Positions 43,707 to 52,756 of a DNA stretch of 64,000 nucleotides are shown in pieces (position 1 is the stretch's first letter; each line of letters starts with the position of its first letter). The position numbers and the translations under genes are program-made. A model generated the notes under the pieces. It saw nothing but the letters and a program-made list of their open reading frames with translations. It was not told the origin of the DNA and ran no database searches. The DNA is from Rhodococcus koreensis (GTDB lineage Bacteria > Actinomycetota > Actinomycetes > Mycobacteriales > Mycobacteriaceae). The DNA lies in the NCBI RefSeq assembly GCF_900105905.1, contig NZ_FNSV01000005.1:8637501-8701500 (forward strand), given 5' to 3'.

Positions 43707-44466
43707 TCGGTCCAGGTCTGCGGTTGACCCAGATGTGGATACCGCAACTCGCCGAGTCAGCGAACGTACTGCTCGAATTGGGCCGTACGGACGATCGGGG
43801 CGAGGCCACGAACCTGGAGGAACTGGGCGCGATCTCGTTGAGAACGGCGCGCCAGTGCGAGTCGGGCAGCGGAGTGGACACCGCGGTCTCGAGCTCCCCG
43901 GCCCCGCGCTCCTCGTCTACCGCGCCGAGCCACACGATGTCGGTCAAACCCCAGCCCATCCCCGCACCGCCGATCAGTTCGCCCGCCGCTAACTGCCTTG
44001 GTGTGGTCGTGGCTTGATAGTCGGGGCGGAGCAGCCCGCACCGGCGGCCGGCCGAGCCTTCGGCTACACAGTCTCAGGGCACGCCCGCAGGGATGAGGGC
44101 GACATTCAGATGCAGTGAATCATGAGCTGATCAACTTATTGCACTGGGAAAGGATGATTCACAATTCCCATCTACAAGATCATTGCTCCATCGTTAATAA
44201 ATTCTTCATATTCCGTCACCTCTTGCCCGGTCGAGCAAGTCCATATCCATTGAACCACTTGGTTTTACGCGGTCTCATGCTGCTTCGGGTCATGGGAGCT
44301 TGGCTCATGGTGAATCTATCCGTAGGAAAAGCCTGTGCCCGAGCTTTATCTTCTAAATCGAATTATTCCTCGGGAGTGACCGGCCAACCGGGAACCGACG
44401 ACCACATCCACCGCGAGAGAGAGGAAATGCCGTGAGTGGCAGAACCACGCACCGGGAGGCGCGAGC
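43707..44466. other. 760-bp region without a supported gene
   Basis: The left part (43707-44040) is normal in GC. On the minus strand it holds a possible frameshifted coding remnant (AAGELIGGAGMGWGLTDIVW then LGAVDEERGAGELE) of unknown family. The right part (about 44105-44370) is strikingly AT-rich for this genome and precedes the sulfonate importer. Open frames there have no recognisable product. It probably contains the importer promoter and leader. Confidence 0.45.
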
Positions 44467-45582
44467 ATGAGCGTCTTCGGCAACATGCGCCTGACGAAGA
44501 AGTTGTCCACCTGGTCGGCGCTGTTGGTTGCAGCGCCGCTGGTGCTGGCCGGGTGCGGCAGTGGTAGCGATGACGACGGGGCGGTGACGTTCCGCTTCGC
44601 CAACTCGCCCACCGCCCTGTCGCTGGTCAGGATCGCTGACGAATTGGGGTATTGGGACAACGCCGGGGTCCGTCCGGAGTACGTCGGGCCTGCCACGGCT
44701 GTGCCCGCGGTGCAGTTGCTCGATCAGGGCGCGATCGACATCGCGACGGGCATGTTCAACAACGACATCGACGGGAAGGTGAAGGGCTTCAAGTTCACGG
44801 CCATCGCCTCGAGCATGCTCGACCTGCCCGACATGCCTCACATGGCCTACTTCACCAAGGCGGGCTCGGACATCACCAAGGAGAACCTGAAGGCCATCGA
44901 GGGCAAGACGATTGGTCTTTCCGGGTCCAACAGTTGCACAGACCTGGTGATCAAGCGATACCTGCAGAACAACGGTGTGGATCTGAACAAGGTCAACTTC
45001 CTCGAGCTCAAGAACGAGCTCATTGCACCAGCGATCGAAAGAGGCGAGGTCGACCTCGGGGTCTTCCACCCGCCGCTGGTCGGTGTGCTGCAGAGCCAGC
45101 CGGACAAGTTCACCCAGGCCTTCACGTCTTTCGAAGACTGGGGCCCGCTGGGTGGCCAGGCACCGTATGTCGCGAGCAACGCGTGGCTGCAGAAGTACCC
45201 GGACGCGGCGCGTGCGTTCGTGGGCGTGATCGCGAAGACGGCCAACTGGGCCAACGCCCACCCGAAGGAGTCCGCGGAGATCGCCGGCAAGACCACGGGA
45301 TATCCGGTGGAGCAGACCACCAACTGGCACTACGCACCCAACGCTCTGCTCGACAAGGCGAGCCTGCAGCTGTGGTGGGATCTCGTGGAAGAGGTGGGTG
45401 AGCCGCTGCCGGGCTCGGAGAATCTGAAGCCCGAAGATGTTGCGACCAACGCCTTCAACCCCTACGCGAAGTCCGCAGACCTTCTGGAATCCCAGGAAGA
45501 CAACACTGAGATCGTGACCGACGAGCAGAACGACGGGATCTTCAAGACGCACCTCGTCGACATCGAGGGCCTCGAAAAGTGA
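44467..45582 (+). CDS. ABC transporter substrate-binding lipoprotein (SsuA/TauA/NrtA family)
   Basis: A 371-residue lipoprotein with signal STWSALLVAAPLVLAGC and lipobox cysteine C30; GGGAGG precedes the ATG. The mature part has SBP features of sulfonate/taurine/nitrate importers: FRFANSPTALSLVRIADELG, QLLDQGAIDIATGMFNNDID, GKTIGLSGSNSCTDLVIKRY and a final Trp-rich NWHYAPNALLDKASLQLWWD. It delivers the ligand to the permease at 46473, driven by the ATPase at 45620. Because the neighbouring island is full of FMNH2 monooxygenases, an organosulfonate is the best guess. Confidence 0.92.
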   Translation: MSVFGNMRLTKKLSTWSALLVAAPLVLAGCGSGSDDDGAVTFRFANSPTALSLVRIADELGYWDNAGVRPEYVGPATAVPAVQLLDQGAIDIATGMFNNDIDGKVKGFKFTAIASSMLDLPDMPHMAYFTKAGSDITKENLKAIEGKTIGLSGSNSCTDLVIKRYLQNNGVDLNKVNFLELKNELIAPAIERGEVDLGVFHPPLVGVLQSQPDKFTQAFTSFEDWGPLGGQAPYVASNAWLQKYPDAARAFVGVIAKTANWANAHPKESAEIAGKTTGYPVEQTTNWHYAPNALLDKASLQLWWDLVEEVGEPLPGSENLKPEDVATNAFNPYAKSADLLESQEDNTEIVTDEQNDGIFKTHLVDIEGLEK

Positions 45583-45619
45583 TCCGGCGCCATCCGCACC
45601 CGACAGGAAGTCACACGAC

Positions 45620-46492
45620 ATGACTCAACAAGTGCTAGCTGAACGATTCGAGCAGGACGCGGGGCCGATCGCGCCCCGTGCCCACGGTACGGACTGGAAG
45701 ATCGAGGCGAAGCGCGTCGCCAAGATCTATCCGAAACCGGGATCGAGGTCGACCAAGGACGCCACCGCAGTCCTCGACGGATTCGACCTGCAGATCAAGA
45801 GCGGCGAGTTCCTCTCCCTCCTCGGGCCGAGTGGCTGCGGCAAGTCGACGTTTTTGAACATCCTCGCGGGCTTGGAGACTCACAACGGCGGAGCTGTTCT
45901 CGTCGACGGAAAACGAGTCGAAGGCGTCAACAAGAACGTCGGCGTCGTCTTCCAGGGTTACGCCTTGTTCCCCTGGCTGACGGCGCAGAAGAACGTCGAG
46001 GTCGGTCTCAAGATTCGCGGCGTCCCCAAGGCGGAACGCAGGGCGAGGGCAGCGAAGGTGCTGAAGACGGTGGGCCTGGAAGCCGCCGCCAACCGGCTTC
46101 CTCACCAGCTCTCCGGTGGTATGCGTCAGCGGGTCGCGATCGCGCGCGTTCTCGCTTACGAACCCGACATCCTGGTGTTCGATGAGCCGTTCGCCGCCCT
46201 GGATGCGCAGACGCGTGAGTTCCTGCAGGGCGAGTTGCTGCGTATCTGGGAATCCGGTGACACGAAGAAGACGATCCTCTTCGTCACCCACTCGATCGAC
46301 GAGGCCATCTTCCTGTCGGATCGGATCGCGGTCATGACCCGTGCACCCGGCAAGGTGAAGACGCTGTTCGACATCGAGCTTCCGCGGCCCCGGGACAGCG
46401 ACTCCCGCAACTCGGAGGAGTTCGCGCACATCCGGTCGCGCGTCGCGCGCGTCCTCGAGGAGGAGGTGCACATTGGCAACGACGATCACTGA
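45620..46492 (+). CDS. ABC transporter ATP-binding protein (SsuB/TauB family)
   Basis: A 290-residue ATPase. Walker A is GPSGCGKST (69-77), Q-loop VVFQGYALFPWLTAQKNVEV, signature LSGGMRQRVAIARVLAYEPD, Walker B ILVFDEPFAALD and H-loop FVTHSIDEAIFLSDRIAVM. The LFPWLT and MTRAPGKVK motifs are typical of nitrate/sulfonate/taurine importers. AGGAAG precedes the ATG. The 3' end overlaps the permease start by 20 bp. Confidence 0.95.
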   Translation: MTQQVLAERFEQDAGPIAPRAHGTDWKIEAKRVAKIYPKPGSRSTKDATAVLDGFDLQIKSGEFLSLLGPSGCGKSTFLNILAGLETHNGGAVLVDGKRVEGVNKNVGVVFQGYALFPWLTAQKNVEVGLKIRGVPKAERRARAAKVLKTVGLEAAANRLPHQLSGGMRQRVAIARVLAYEPDILVFDEPFAALDAQTREFLQGELLRIWESGDTKKTILFVTHSIDEAIFLSDRIAVMTRAPGKVKTLFDIELPRPRDSDSRNSEEFAHIRSRVARVLEEEVHIGNDDH

Positions 46493-47327
46493 GCCGGCAC
46501 GCGGCGAGGAACAACTGCTGGACGAGGATCTCACTCCGCCCAAGGCGCCCAACCCGTGGCTCGTGAAATACGACAGATTGATCTACGGAATCATCGGGCT
46601 GTCAGCCTTTTTGGTGCTCTGGTGGTGGATCGTTGATTCCGAGTACGTCAGCGCACTGTATCTGTCGAAGCCACAGGATGTGGCCACGGCGTTCGTCGAC
46701 GGACTTACGGACGGCACGTTGCGCTCCGAGATCTGGCCGAGTGTCGAGCGTGCGTTGACCGGATTCGCCATTGCGCTCGTGGCGGGCATCACCCTCGGCA
46801 TCGTCGTCGGATCGTTCCGGATCTTCCAGAAGCTCGCTGAACCGCTCCTGCTGTTCTTCCGGAATCTTTCGCTGCTCGCGCTGTTGCCGGTCTTCGTCGT
46901 GTTCCTCGGAATCGGCGAGGAGTCCAAGGTGGCCATTGTCGTGTGGGCCTGCTTCTGGCCGATCTTCATCAACGCGGTCGGAGCGGTCGGGGGTGTGGAG
47001 CGCATCCTGCTGAATGCGGCCCGGACACTCGGAGCCGGGCGGGTGTACATTTTCAGCCGCGTGGTTCTTCCGGCGGCGATCCCGGCGATCTTCCCGGGGA
47101 TCCGTCTGGCTGCTGCGAACGCGTTCACGGCTCTCGTCGCCGCCGAACTCGTCGGTGGTGCGCAGGGTTTGGGTATCTATATCAACAACGCCGCGTTGCG
47201 TTATCAGACCCCGCAAATGTATGCCGGCATCCTGACCCTCGGTCTCATCGGAATCCTCGTCAACGGCGTGCTCACCGGTGCCGAATGGCGACTGACCGCA
47301 TGGCAGCGAGGACTGACGAACAAGTGA
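46473..47327 (+). CDS. ABC transporter permease (SsuC/TauC family)
   Basis: A 284-residue inner-membrane permease starting at TTG; AGGAGGTG 6 bp upstream supports this rare start. The EAA-loop is NAARTLGAGRVYIFSRVVLP, and IFPGIRLAAANAFTALVAAE LVGGAQGLG is the usual SsuC C-terminal region. A cytoplasmic N-terminal tail of about 40 residues precedes TM1. A perfect 12-bp stem terminator follows 60 bp after the stop. Confidence 0.94.
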   Translation: MATTITEPARGEEQLLDEDLTPPKAPNPWLVKYDRLIYGIIGLSAFLVLWWWIVDSEYVSALYLSKPQDVATAFVDGLTDGTLRSEIWPSVERALTGFAIALVAGITLGIVVGSFRIFQKLAEPLLLFFRNLSLLALLPVFVVFLGIGEESKVAIVVWACFWPIFINAVGAVGGVERILLNAARTLGAGRVYIFSRVVLPAAIPAIFPGIRLAAANAFTALVAAELVGGAQGLGIYINNAALRYQTPQMYAGILTLGLIGILVNGVLTGAEWRLTAWQRGLTNK

Positions 47328-47387
47328 CGAACACGCGAGTCCGTACCGACGTCCGCAACGGTCGGTAGATCGTCGTCAGCTTTCCGT

Positions 47388-47422
47388 GCACCCAGGAACC
47401 CGGCGCCCGAGTTCCTGGGTGC
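47388..47422 (+). terminator. Hairpin after the sulfonate importer operon
   Basis: GCACCCAGGAAC (47388-47399), 11-nt loop, GTTCCTGGGTGC (47411-47422): a perfect 12-bp stem separating the permease from the lipoprotein gene. Confidence 0.7.
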
Positions 47423-47468
47423 CGGTCGTTCCGTGTCGAAAACCTCTGAGAGTGGAGTGAGTGGTCAG

Positions 47469-48434
47469 ATGCAACGCGCAAGTCACCACAGCCGTGTCAA
47501 CGCAACGGTGGTTCTCAACCGGCGCAGCGTCCTCGCGACCGTCGCCTTCACGCTGGCGGCCGTTACAGGGTTGGTTGGTTGCGGGTCGGACACACAGGTC
47601 GATTACGAGACCGCCGGGGGTTCCGGGGACTCGCTCGTCGTCTACGTCGGCGCCGGTGACGACCGCGAGATCTTGGAGTACGCGGTCGAGAATCTCCTGC
47701 CGGCCTCGGTGAAAATCGAACTCGTCGACGCGTCGGAAGATTCCAACGGGAAGGTGGCCGCCGGGGACGGCGACCTTTCCTTCTATCAGCACATCCCCGC
47801 GTTCGAAGCCGATCTCGGCACGCATTCGTACGACAATCTGAGCATTGTGTCGAAGGTGAATGTCGTTCCATACGGCCTGTACTCGTCGACATGGAAGGAT
47901 GTGAAAGACACCGAGAGCTGGGTGAACGTGGGCTTGGTGGCGGACGAGGTGACCGGGCAGAGTCTTCCCCATGGCTCGCAGGTCGTGCTCCCCGCGACGT
48001 CGACCGGTTTCGCGCGTGGACTCTATCTGCTGCAGAGCGCGGGGCTGGTGAAGCTGGATCGCCCGTTCGGGGGTACCTCGGCGGTGGATCTCACGATTAC
48101 CCAGGCGAACGTGCTGGACTCGCTCCGGCACCTGACACTCCTGGGACTCGGCTACGACGACTACCTCCAGTCGCTGTACGAAAATTACGACGCAGTGGTC
48201 CTCAATCCGGATGACGCGGCATCCATCGGTCTGACGCCGGCGGAAGACGCGCTCGCGATCGAACCGGGCCCGGGGAATCCCTATGCGCATGTGCTCGTCG
48301 CGCCGTCGAGGTTGGCGGGTGACCAGCGAGTGCTCGAACTGGCACGTGCGCTGGAAAGCCCAGAACTGGCCCAGTTCCTGGAAACGAAATTCCGGGGCGC
48401 GAACATTCCGGTGGCCGCGGCGGAGAGCGAGTGA
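47469..48434 (+). CDS. NlpA/MetQ-family substrate-binding lipoprotein (orphan)
   Basis: A 321-residue lipoprotein, start MQRASHHSRVNATVVLNRRS with GGAGTGAG upstream. The signal has an RR pair, a hydrophobic stretch and lipobox LVGC (C38). MetQ-like features are ADGDLSFYQHIPAFEADLGT-type ligand-pocket residues (DGDLSFYQHIPAFE), LSIVSKVNVVPYGLYSSTWK and VVLPATSTGFARGLYLLQSA. MetQ proteins bind methionine or related compounds for the MetNI importer, but no MetN or MetI lies beside it. The phenylalanine/tyrosine-rich pocket suggests a sulfur amino acid, unproven. Confidence 0.85.
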   Translation: MQRASHHSRVNATVVLNRRSVLATVAFTLAAVTGLVGCGSDTQVDYETAGGSGDSLVVYVGAGDDREILEYAVENLLPASVKIELVDASEDSNGKVAAGDGDLSFYQHIPAFEADLGTHSYDNLSIVSKVNVVPYGLYSSTWKDVKDTESWVNVGLVADEVTGQSLPHGSQVVLPATSTGFARGLYLLQSAGLVKLDRPFGGTSAVDLTITQANVLDSLRHLTLLGLGYDDYLQSLYENYDAVVLNPDDAASIGLTPAEDALAIEPGPGNPYAHVLVAPSRLAGDQRVLELARALESPELAQFLETKFRGANIPVAAAESE

Positions 48435-48470
48435 CGCACGGTCAGGGGCCTGTCGACAGTGCCGGATTCT

Positions 48471-50144
48471 CTAGAGGGCCTCGTAATCGAAGGACGCCAG
48501 CTTGGGTCCGTGGGTGCCCTCGAACCGAACCGTGACCTTCCACTCCCCGGCGGTCGGCACGATCACTCCGTCACTGATCCAAGTGAGTCCGTCGCCGTCG
48601 GGTCCGGTTCTGGTGAGTTCGACCGGCATCCGTGCGACATTGGCGACGGCCGAGGAGAGTTCGACGTCCACGTCGGGCAGCGCTGCGCCCGCGGCGAACC
48701 CAGCATCCGGGGTCCGGAACCGGACGGTCAATGTCTGGGGGCCGCGGCGGACGGAGTCGATCTCGACGTCCAGGATCTCCGACGCACCGAAGTTCAGCTC
48801 GGTGTGCACACTCGTGGTGTAGCTGTCCTTGGCGGGTGTGAGAGACGACAGCAACGACGTCGCAGCGAGGACCGCGACCGCGAGAGCGGCCTCGACGATC
48901 ACGGTGCGCGAGCGCCGCGGGTTCTCACCGCGGTCACCGGCCGGGTCGGTCGTTCCGTGGCGGTACCGACGGTATGTCAGGTAGCCGGCGACCACGACGA
49001 GCCCGACCAGTACGACCTTGACGGTCAGCACCAGTCCGTACGAGGTGCGAAACAGCGCCTCGATGGGACGGACCTGCAGGATCGCGAGGGTCAGACCTGT
49101 GGCGGACACGAGCACCACATGGCCTGCGGCCACCCGATGCCATCGTTCGAGCTGCGCGGCACCGTCGACTACCAGAGCCAGGATGCACACTCCGCCGAGC
49201 CACAGCGCGGCGGCGTATACGTGCGCAGCGGTGCCGATGAACGCCAGCGGCCATCTTTCGGTGGACCCCCCGTGACCGCCGAGCGTGATCGCGACAACCG
49301 CCGACGCGGCCTGGAGGTACCCGAGTACGTCGGCGGTCCGGTTAGTCCCGGGCGGATACGCGAAGCAGGCGAGGTTCAGCACCACCGCCACGACGATCGC
49401 GACACCCAGCTGAGCACCCAGGACGGTTGCGACAGCCGACGCCGACGCGTCGACCAGCCCGCCCGACTGCCCCGCAACCTGCACGATGAATCGACCGAGC
49501 AGCCCGACGGTCAATATCGCCGTTCCCACCCGGTAGACCGTGCGAAAACGGCGGTCGCCCAGGGCGGTGGGCCAGACCCAGCGGCCGGCGATCATGAGGC
49601 CCGAGGACAGGACGACACCGAGGTACACCGCCGACTTGCTCGGGTAGCGGAGGTACTGCTCGGCTCCGGTTGTTGTCACACCGGCGTCGAGGGCGTGTCC
49701 GAACTGGGTGACCGAGCCCACCGTGAATCTGCTCGACAGCGACACCACGTGGGTGTCTGCGGAGATCACCCGTGCCGTAGCGAGATACGCCCCGTCGGGA
49801 ATCTTTCCGTCGACCACGAACACGATCCGGCGGCCACCTTCCTCGACCCGGTCGGTCGCGACCGAGTGGCGGGCACCGGTGCTGTCGATCAGCTGCGCCG
49901 ACCCCTCGACCAGCGTGACCGGCTCACTCAACTCGAAGGCCAGTACCTCCGGCGACACGTCGACGTGCGATCCGTCGCCCGGAGTGGTCGAGACGATGGT
50001 GGCGTGGGCCGACGCGGGTGGCGCCAACCATGCTGCCGTCGCAAAGAGCGTGAGTAGCCAGGAGAACGCAACAGCTCGCGTCATCGTGACCGCGAATCGG
50101 CGGTTGTCGTTCTGCACGAGCACCGGCGGGCTAGGTTCGGACAT
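48471..50144 (-). CDS. CopC-CopD fusion copper-resistance/uptake protein
   Basis: A 557-residue protein. The CopC domain follows a signal peptide ending LAPPASA; cleavage would expose His (HATIVSTTPGDGSHVDVSPE), the N-terminal histidine that binds Cu(II) in CopC. The CopD part has about eight TM segments (YLGVVLSSGLMIAGRWVW, HVYAAALWLGGVCILALVV and others) and a C-terminal extracytoplasmic YtkA-like domain (LTVRFRTPDAGFAAG onward). The start at 50144 overlaps the YcnI-like gene by 14 bp. ATG 50084 (MTRAVAFSWLLTL) gives a cleaner signal peptide and is a real alternative. It likely imports or buffers periplasmic copper. Confidence 0.9.
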   Translation of the reverse strand: MSEPSPPVLVQNDNRRFAVTMTRAVAFSWLLTLFATAAWLAPPASAHATIVSTTPGDGSHVDVSPEVLAFELSEPVTLVEGSAQLIDSTGARHSVATDRVEEGGRRIVFVVDGKIPDGAYLATARVISADTHVVSLSSRFTVGSVTQFGHALDAGVTTTGAEQYLRYPSKSAVYLGVVLSSGLMIAGRWVWPTALGDRRFRTVYRVGTAILTVGLLGRFIVQVAGQSGGLVDASASAVATVLGAQLGVAIVVAVVLNLACFAYPPGTNRTADVLGYLQAASAVVAITLGGHGGSTERWPLAFIGTAAHVYAAALWLGGVCILALVVDGAAQLERWHRVAAGHVVLVSATGLTLAILQVRPIEALFRTSYGLVLTVKVVLVGLVVVAGYLTYRRYRHGTTDPAGDRGENPRRSRTVIVEAALAVAVLAATSLLSSLTPAKDSYTTSVHTELNFGASEILDVEIDSVRRGPQTLTVRFRTPDAGFAAGAALPDVDVELSSAVANVARMPVELTRTGPDGDGLTWISDGVIVPTAGEWKVTVRFEGTHGPKLASFDYEAL

Positions 50145-50877
50145 GACCCCGACGCACGAGAGCGATCACCGCGATTGTCGCCCCCAGCGAGAGCACCAGG
50201 GCGACCACAGCGATCGTGCGCCACAGCCACGCTGTCGAATCGCTGTCGGACGCGGCCACATGGGACGAACCGTCGGCCGGTGCCGAATCTGGTGTGCCGC
50301 TGTGCCCGTCGCCGTGCGCGCCACCGGAGGCGAGCGTGACGACGGGAGCCGGGTGTTCGGGTTCGATGCCTGCGTTGACGGCAACCTCGTTCCAGGACAC
50401 CACCGATCCGTCGCTGTAGATCTGCTCAGTGGGTAGCGGAACCGAGTCGACGTCCTCGGGCCACGGTCCCGCCGACAGGGTGAACACCCCGAATTCCGCT
50501 GCCTTCAATCCGTTCGCGGGATCCGTCGCCTGCCATCTGACTCGTGACACCCGTTCCCCGTCGCCCGACTGCTCACGTTCGACCGTCGCCGTCCATCCCG
50601 GAATCGGCAGCGTCCGAGCCGAGGTCAAGTCGACGCCCTCGGGGACCGTGAGGGACAGACCGATTGTCGACGCGTCGTCCGACTCGGTGGGAACGATGAG
50701 GCGCACCAGGCCGTATCCGCCCTTCGACAGCTGCTCCGCGCTGTCGACGTGGACATGCGCCGCGGCAGGTGCGGCGAAGCCGAGCAGTGCCACGCCTCCG
50801 AGCGCCGTCACGGCTGCGACGCGGCGCGCAATCGCACTCCACCGGCGACCGACGTTGACATTTTCATTGTTCGACAT
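50131..50877 (-). CDS. YcnI-like (DUF1775) copper-binding exported protein
   Basis: A 248-residue exported protein. The signal peptide (ARRVAAVTALGGVALLGFAA PAAA) is followed by mature HVHVDSAEQLSKGGYGLVRL. The N-terminal His cluster, the PTESDDAS block and the tryptophans of LPIPGWTATVE and RVRWQATD fit DUF1775, whose B. subtilis member YcnI binds Cu(II). A His/Ser/Asp-rich linker leads to one C-terminal TM helix (TIAVVALVLSLGATIAVIAL), with a basic tail inside. It is the first gene of the two-gene copper operon. GGAG lies upstream of MSNNENVNVG; a longer start is unlikely. Confidence 0.9.
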   Translation of the reverse strand: MSNNENVNVGRRWSAIARRVAAVTALGGVALLGFAAPAAAHVHVDSAEQLSKGGYGLVRLIVPTESDDASTIGLSLTVPEGVDLTSARTLPIPGWTATVEREQSGDGERVSRVRWQATDPANGLKAAEFGVFTLSAGPWPEDVDSVPLPTEQIYSDGSVVSWNEVAVNAGIEPEHPAPVVTLASGGAHGDGHSGTPDSAPADGSSHVAASDSDSTAWLWRTIAVVALVLSLGATIAVIALVRRGHVRT

Positions 50878-51294
50878 ACTGAATCGACTCCATTGACCGC
50901 GCGAGTTGGTTGCATATGACTGGTGTGTTTCGGGTGGGGACTGCCGGCGAGACGCCGGACCGTCCGCGCGAACAGACACCGGAAACCGCTGAATACCAAC
51001 GATGCTAATGCTCCTCGCAGATGCGGCGGAGGGTTCGGATCGGCGTGATGGTTACTCGGGTTCGTGCCCACGGCAGGGACTGCGGAGGGCGGATTCGGCG
51101 ACTGGTCGGCGCGTGCGATAGCTCCGAATCCGTTGGGAGCGAAGAAGTGTCGCGCCTACATCTCGACTGCACACCCGGAGTCGAACACGAGAGTCGAATC
51201 CGGGCGGCGGCCCGGAGCGCCTGTGTGGGACAACTCAGCGCGGGGCAGGGTGTGCCATGCTGAGAACGAAGTCTGACGAAGTCACGGGGGTGAC
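50878..51294. other. Divergent intergenic region (copper operon / zinc-ribbon gene)
   Basis: About 415 bp with no supported gene. Promoters for both directions are expected here. No perfect copper- or zinc-type operator was identified by eye. Confidence 0.4.
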
Positions 51295-51495
51295 ATGACT
51301 GTTCACATTTTGGTGCGGTCCTCAGGGAAGCGTGGATGGATGCTGCGGTGTGATCTGTGTGAGCACCGCTTCGACGCCGCCGTCGCCGGTCGTCGGGAGG
51401 CGGTCGCCTTCGCACGCACCAACGGGTGGATCGTCGGTGAGGCGACGTGGTGCCCGATGTGCGCGGCCACCCACACGATCCGCCGGACCGCCTGA
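51295..51495 (+). CDS. Small zinc-ribbon protein
   Basis: A 66-residue protein with two CxxC pairs, CDLCEHRF and WCPMCAATH, spaced as in a zinc ribbon or rubredoxin-like knuckle. GGGGGTG lies just before the ATG. Function is unknown. It precedes the TauD-like gene by 86 bp and could share its transcript. Confidence 0.75.
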   Translation: MTVHILVRSSGKRGWMLRCDLCEHRFDAAVAGRREAVAFARTNGWIVGEATWCPMCAATHTIRRTA

Positions 51496-51581
51496 ACCTC
51501 AGTCCCGTCGCCCTTTGCCCCGAACGCAGTGGACGGTGTCGCCCGATGCCGCTGCCGAAAGTCCCCACAGAAGGAGTTCAC

Positions 51582-52499
51582 ATGACGCAGGCCGCAACTC
51601 GACTCGCTGTGATCCCGCAGTCCGGATACACCGGCGCCGAGGTTCGCGGCGTCGATCTGACCCGCGAGCTGACCGGCGACGAAATCCAGGCGATCCGCGA
51701 CGCACTGCTGAAGTGGAAGGTCGTGTTCTTCCGAGAACAGTTCCTCGACCACGACCAGCACCTACGTTTCGCGTCGTACTTCGGGAAGCCGACACCGGCA
51801 CACCCACTCTTCGACTCGATTCCCGACCCGAACCATCCGACGATCTATCCGATCTTCCGCGATCGCTTCACATCGCGGGTCGCGTCCAGCGGTGGTTACG
51901 ACAAGGTGCGATGGCACGCGGACGTCACCGCTGCGGTCAACCCACCCTTCGCGTCGATTCTGCGCGCGGAGGTGCTGCCCCCGTACGGCGGCGACACCCA
52001 GTGGTCCAACGGCGTCGCCGCGTATGACGGTCTGTCGGCGCCGATCCAGCGACTCGCCGACGAACTGCGTGCGGTGCACCGATTCGCGCCCGACGCCGGT
52101 TCGACGCCCACCGAGGACTACCTCCGCCGTGTCGAGCGGCGCCCGCTGGTCAGCGAACACCCGGTGGTGCGGGTGCACCCCGAGACGGGGGAGAAGGCCC
52201 TCTACGTCAACCCGGGCTTCACTCAGCAGATCGCCGGTGTGTCGGCCCACGAGAGTCGTCGCCTTCTCGGCCTGTTCTACGAAGAGCTGGCTCGCCCCGA
52301 GTACACGGTGCGGTTCAAGTGGGAGCCGGGGTCGATCGCGTTCTGGGACAACCGTTCGTCGGTCCATCTCGCGCCGAACGACCTCGTCACCGACGACGAC
52401 CGTCGACTGTTCCGCATCACCCTCGAAGGTGACGTGCCCGCCGGACCGGACGGCCGCAAGTCCGAGGCACTCGAGGGTGACCCCTTCGAGGCACAGTAA
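51582..52499 (+). CDS. tauD: TauD-type alpha-ketoglutarate-dependent dioxygenase
   Basis: A 305-residue non-haem Fe(II) dioxygenase; AAGGAG lies 8 bp before the ATG. The iron ligands are H112 and D114 (VRWHADVTAAVNPPFASILR) and H262 (RSSVHLAPNDLV). The 2-oxoglutarate arginine lies in DRRLFRITLEGD. The N-terminal GYTGAEVRGVDLTRELTGDE and FREQFLDHDQHLRFASYFG are standard. TauD converts taurine, and relatives convert other sulfonates or alkyl sulfates, releasing sulfite or sulfate. The exact substrate is open. The oxygenase fits the island's sulfur theme by an Fe/2OG route rather than FMNH2. Confidence 0.9.
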   Translation: MTQAATRLAVIPQSGYTGAEVRGVDLTRELTGDEIQAIRDALLKWKVVFFREQFLDHDQHLRFASYFGKPTPAHPLFDSIPDPNHPTIYPIFRDRFTSRVASSGGYDKVRWHADVTAAVNPPFASILRAEVLPPYGGDTQWSNGVAAYDGLSAPIQRLADELRAVHRFAPDAGSTPTEDYLRRVERRPLVSEHPVVRVHPETGEKALYVNPGFTQQIAGVSAHESRRLLGLFYEELARPEYTVRFKWEPGSIAFWDNRSSVHLAPNDLVTDDDRRLFRITLEGDVPAGPDGRKSEALEGDPFEAQ

Positions 52500-52756
52500 T
52501 TCGGCCGCGGAATCACACCTCGAGGTGTTCGGCTCGAGCTGATTTCAACTGTGTCGAAAACGGTTGATTTCTGCGTCGATCGGTGTCGCCGCAGTTGGCG
52601 GACATGCCGATCCCCTTTCCTGCGGATCGGTCTGCGATCGGCGAGACTGGGTACTCGGTCGTCGTCGGTATCCGGGCGGTATCGTCGCCGTCCGGCACGG
52701 GCGGAGTACTGGAGTCGATGTGCCCCCGAAACACGGTGGCCGCAAGGGGGAATCTC

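Noticed and set aside
44115..44435. A 106-codon open frame in the AT-rich region
   Set aside because: No family resemblance, composition unlike coding DNA of this genome, and the frame looks like chance lack of stops in an AT-rich leader.
48459..50057. A 532-codon plus-strand open frame opposite the CopC-CopD gene
   Set aside because: It is the antisense of a well-supported membrane-protein gene and has low-complexity charged composition typical of a GC-rich shadow frame.
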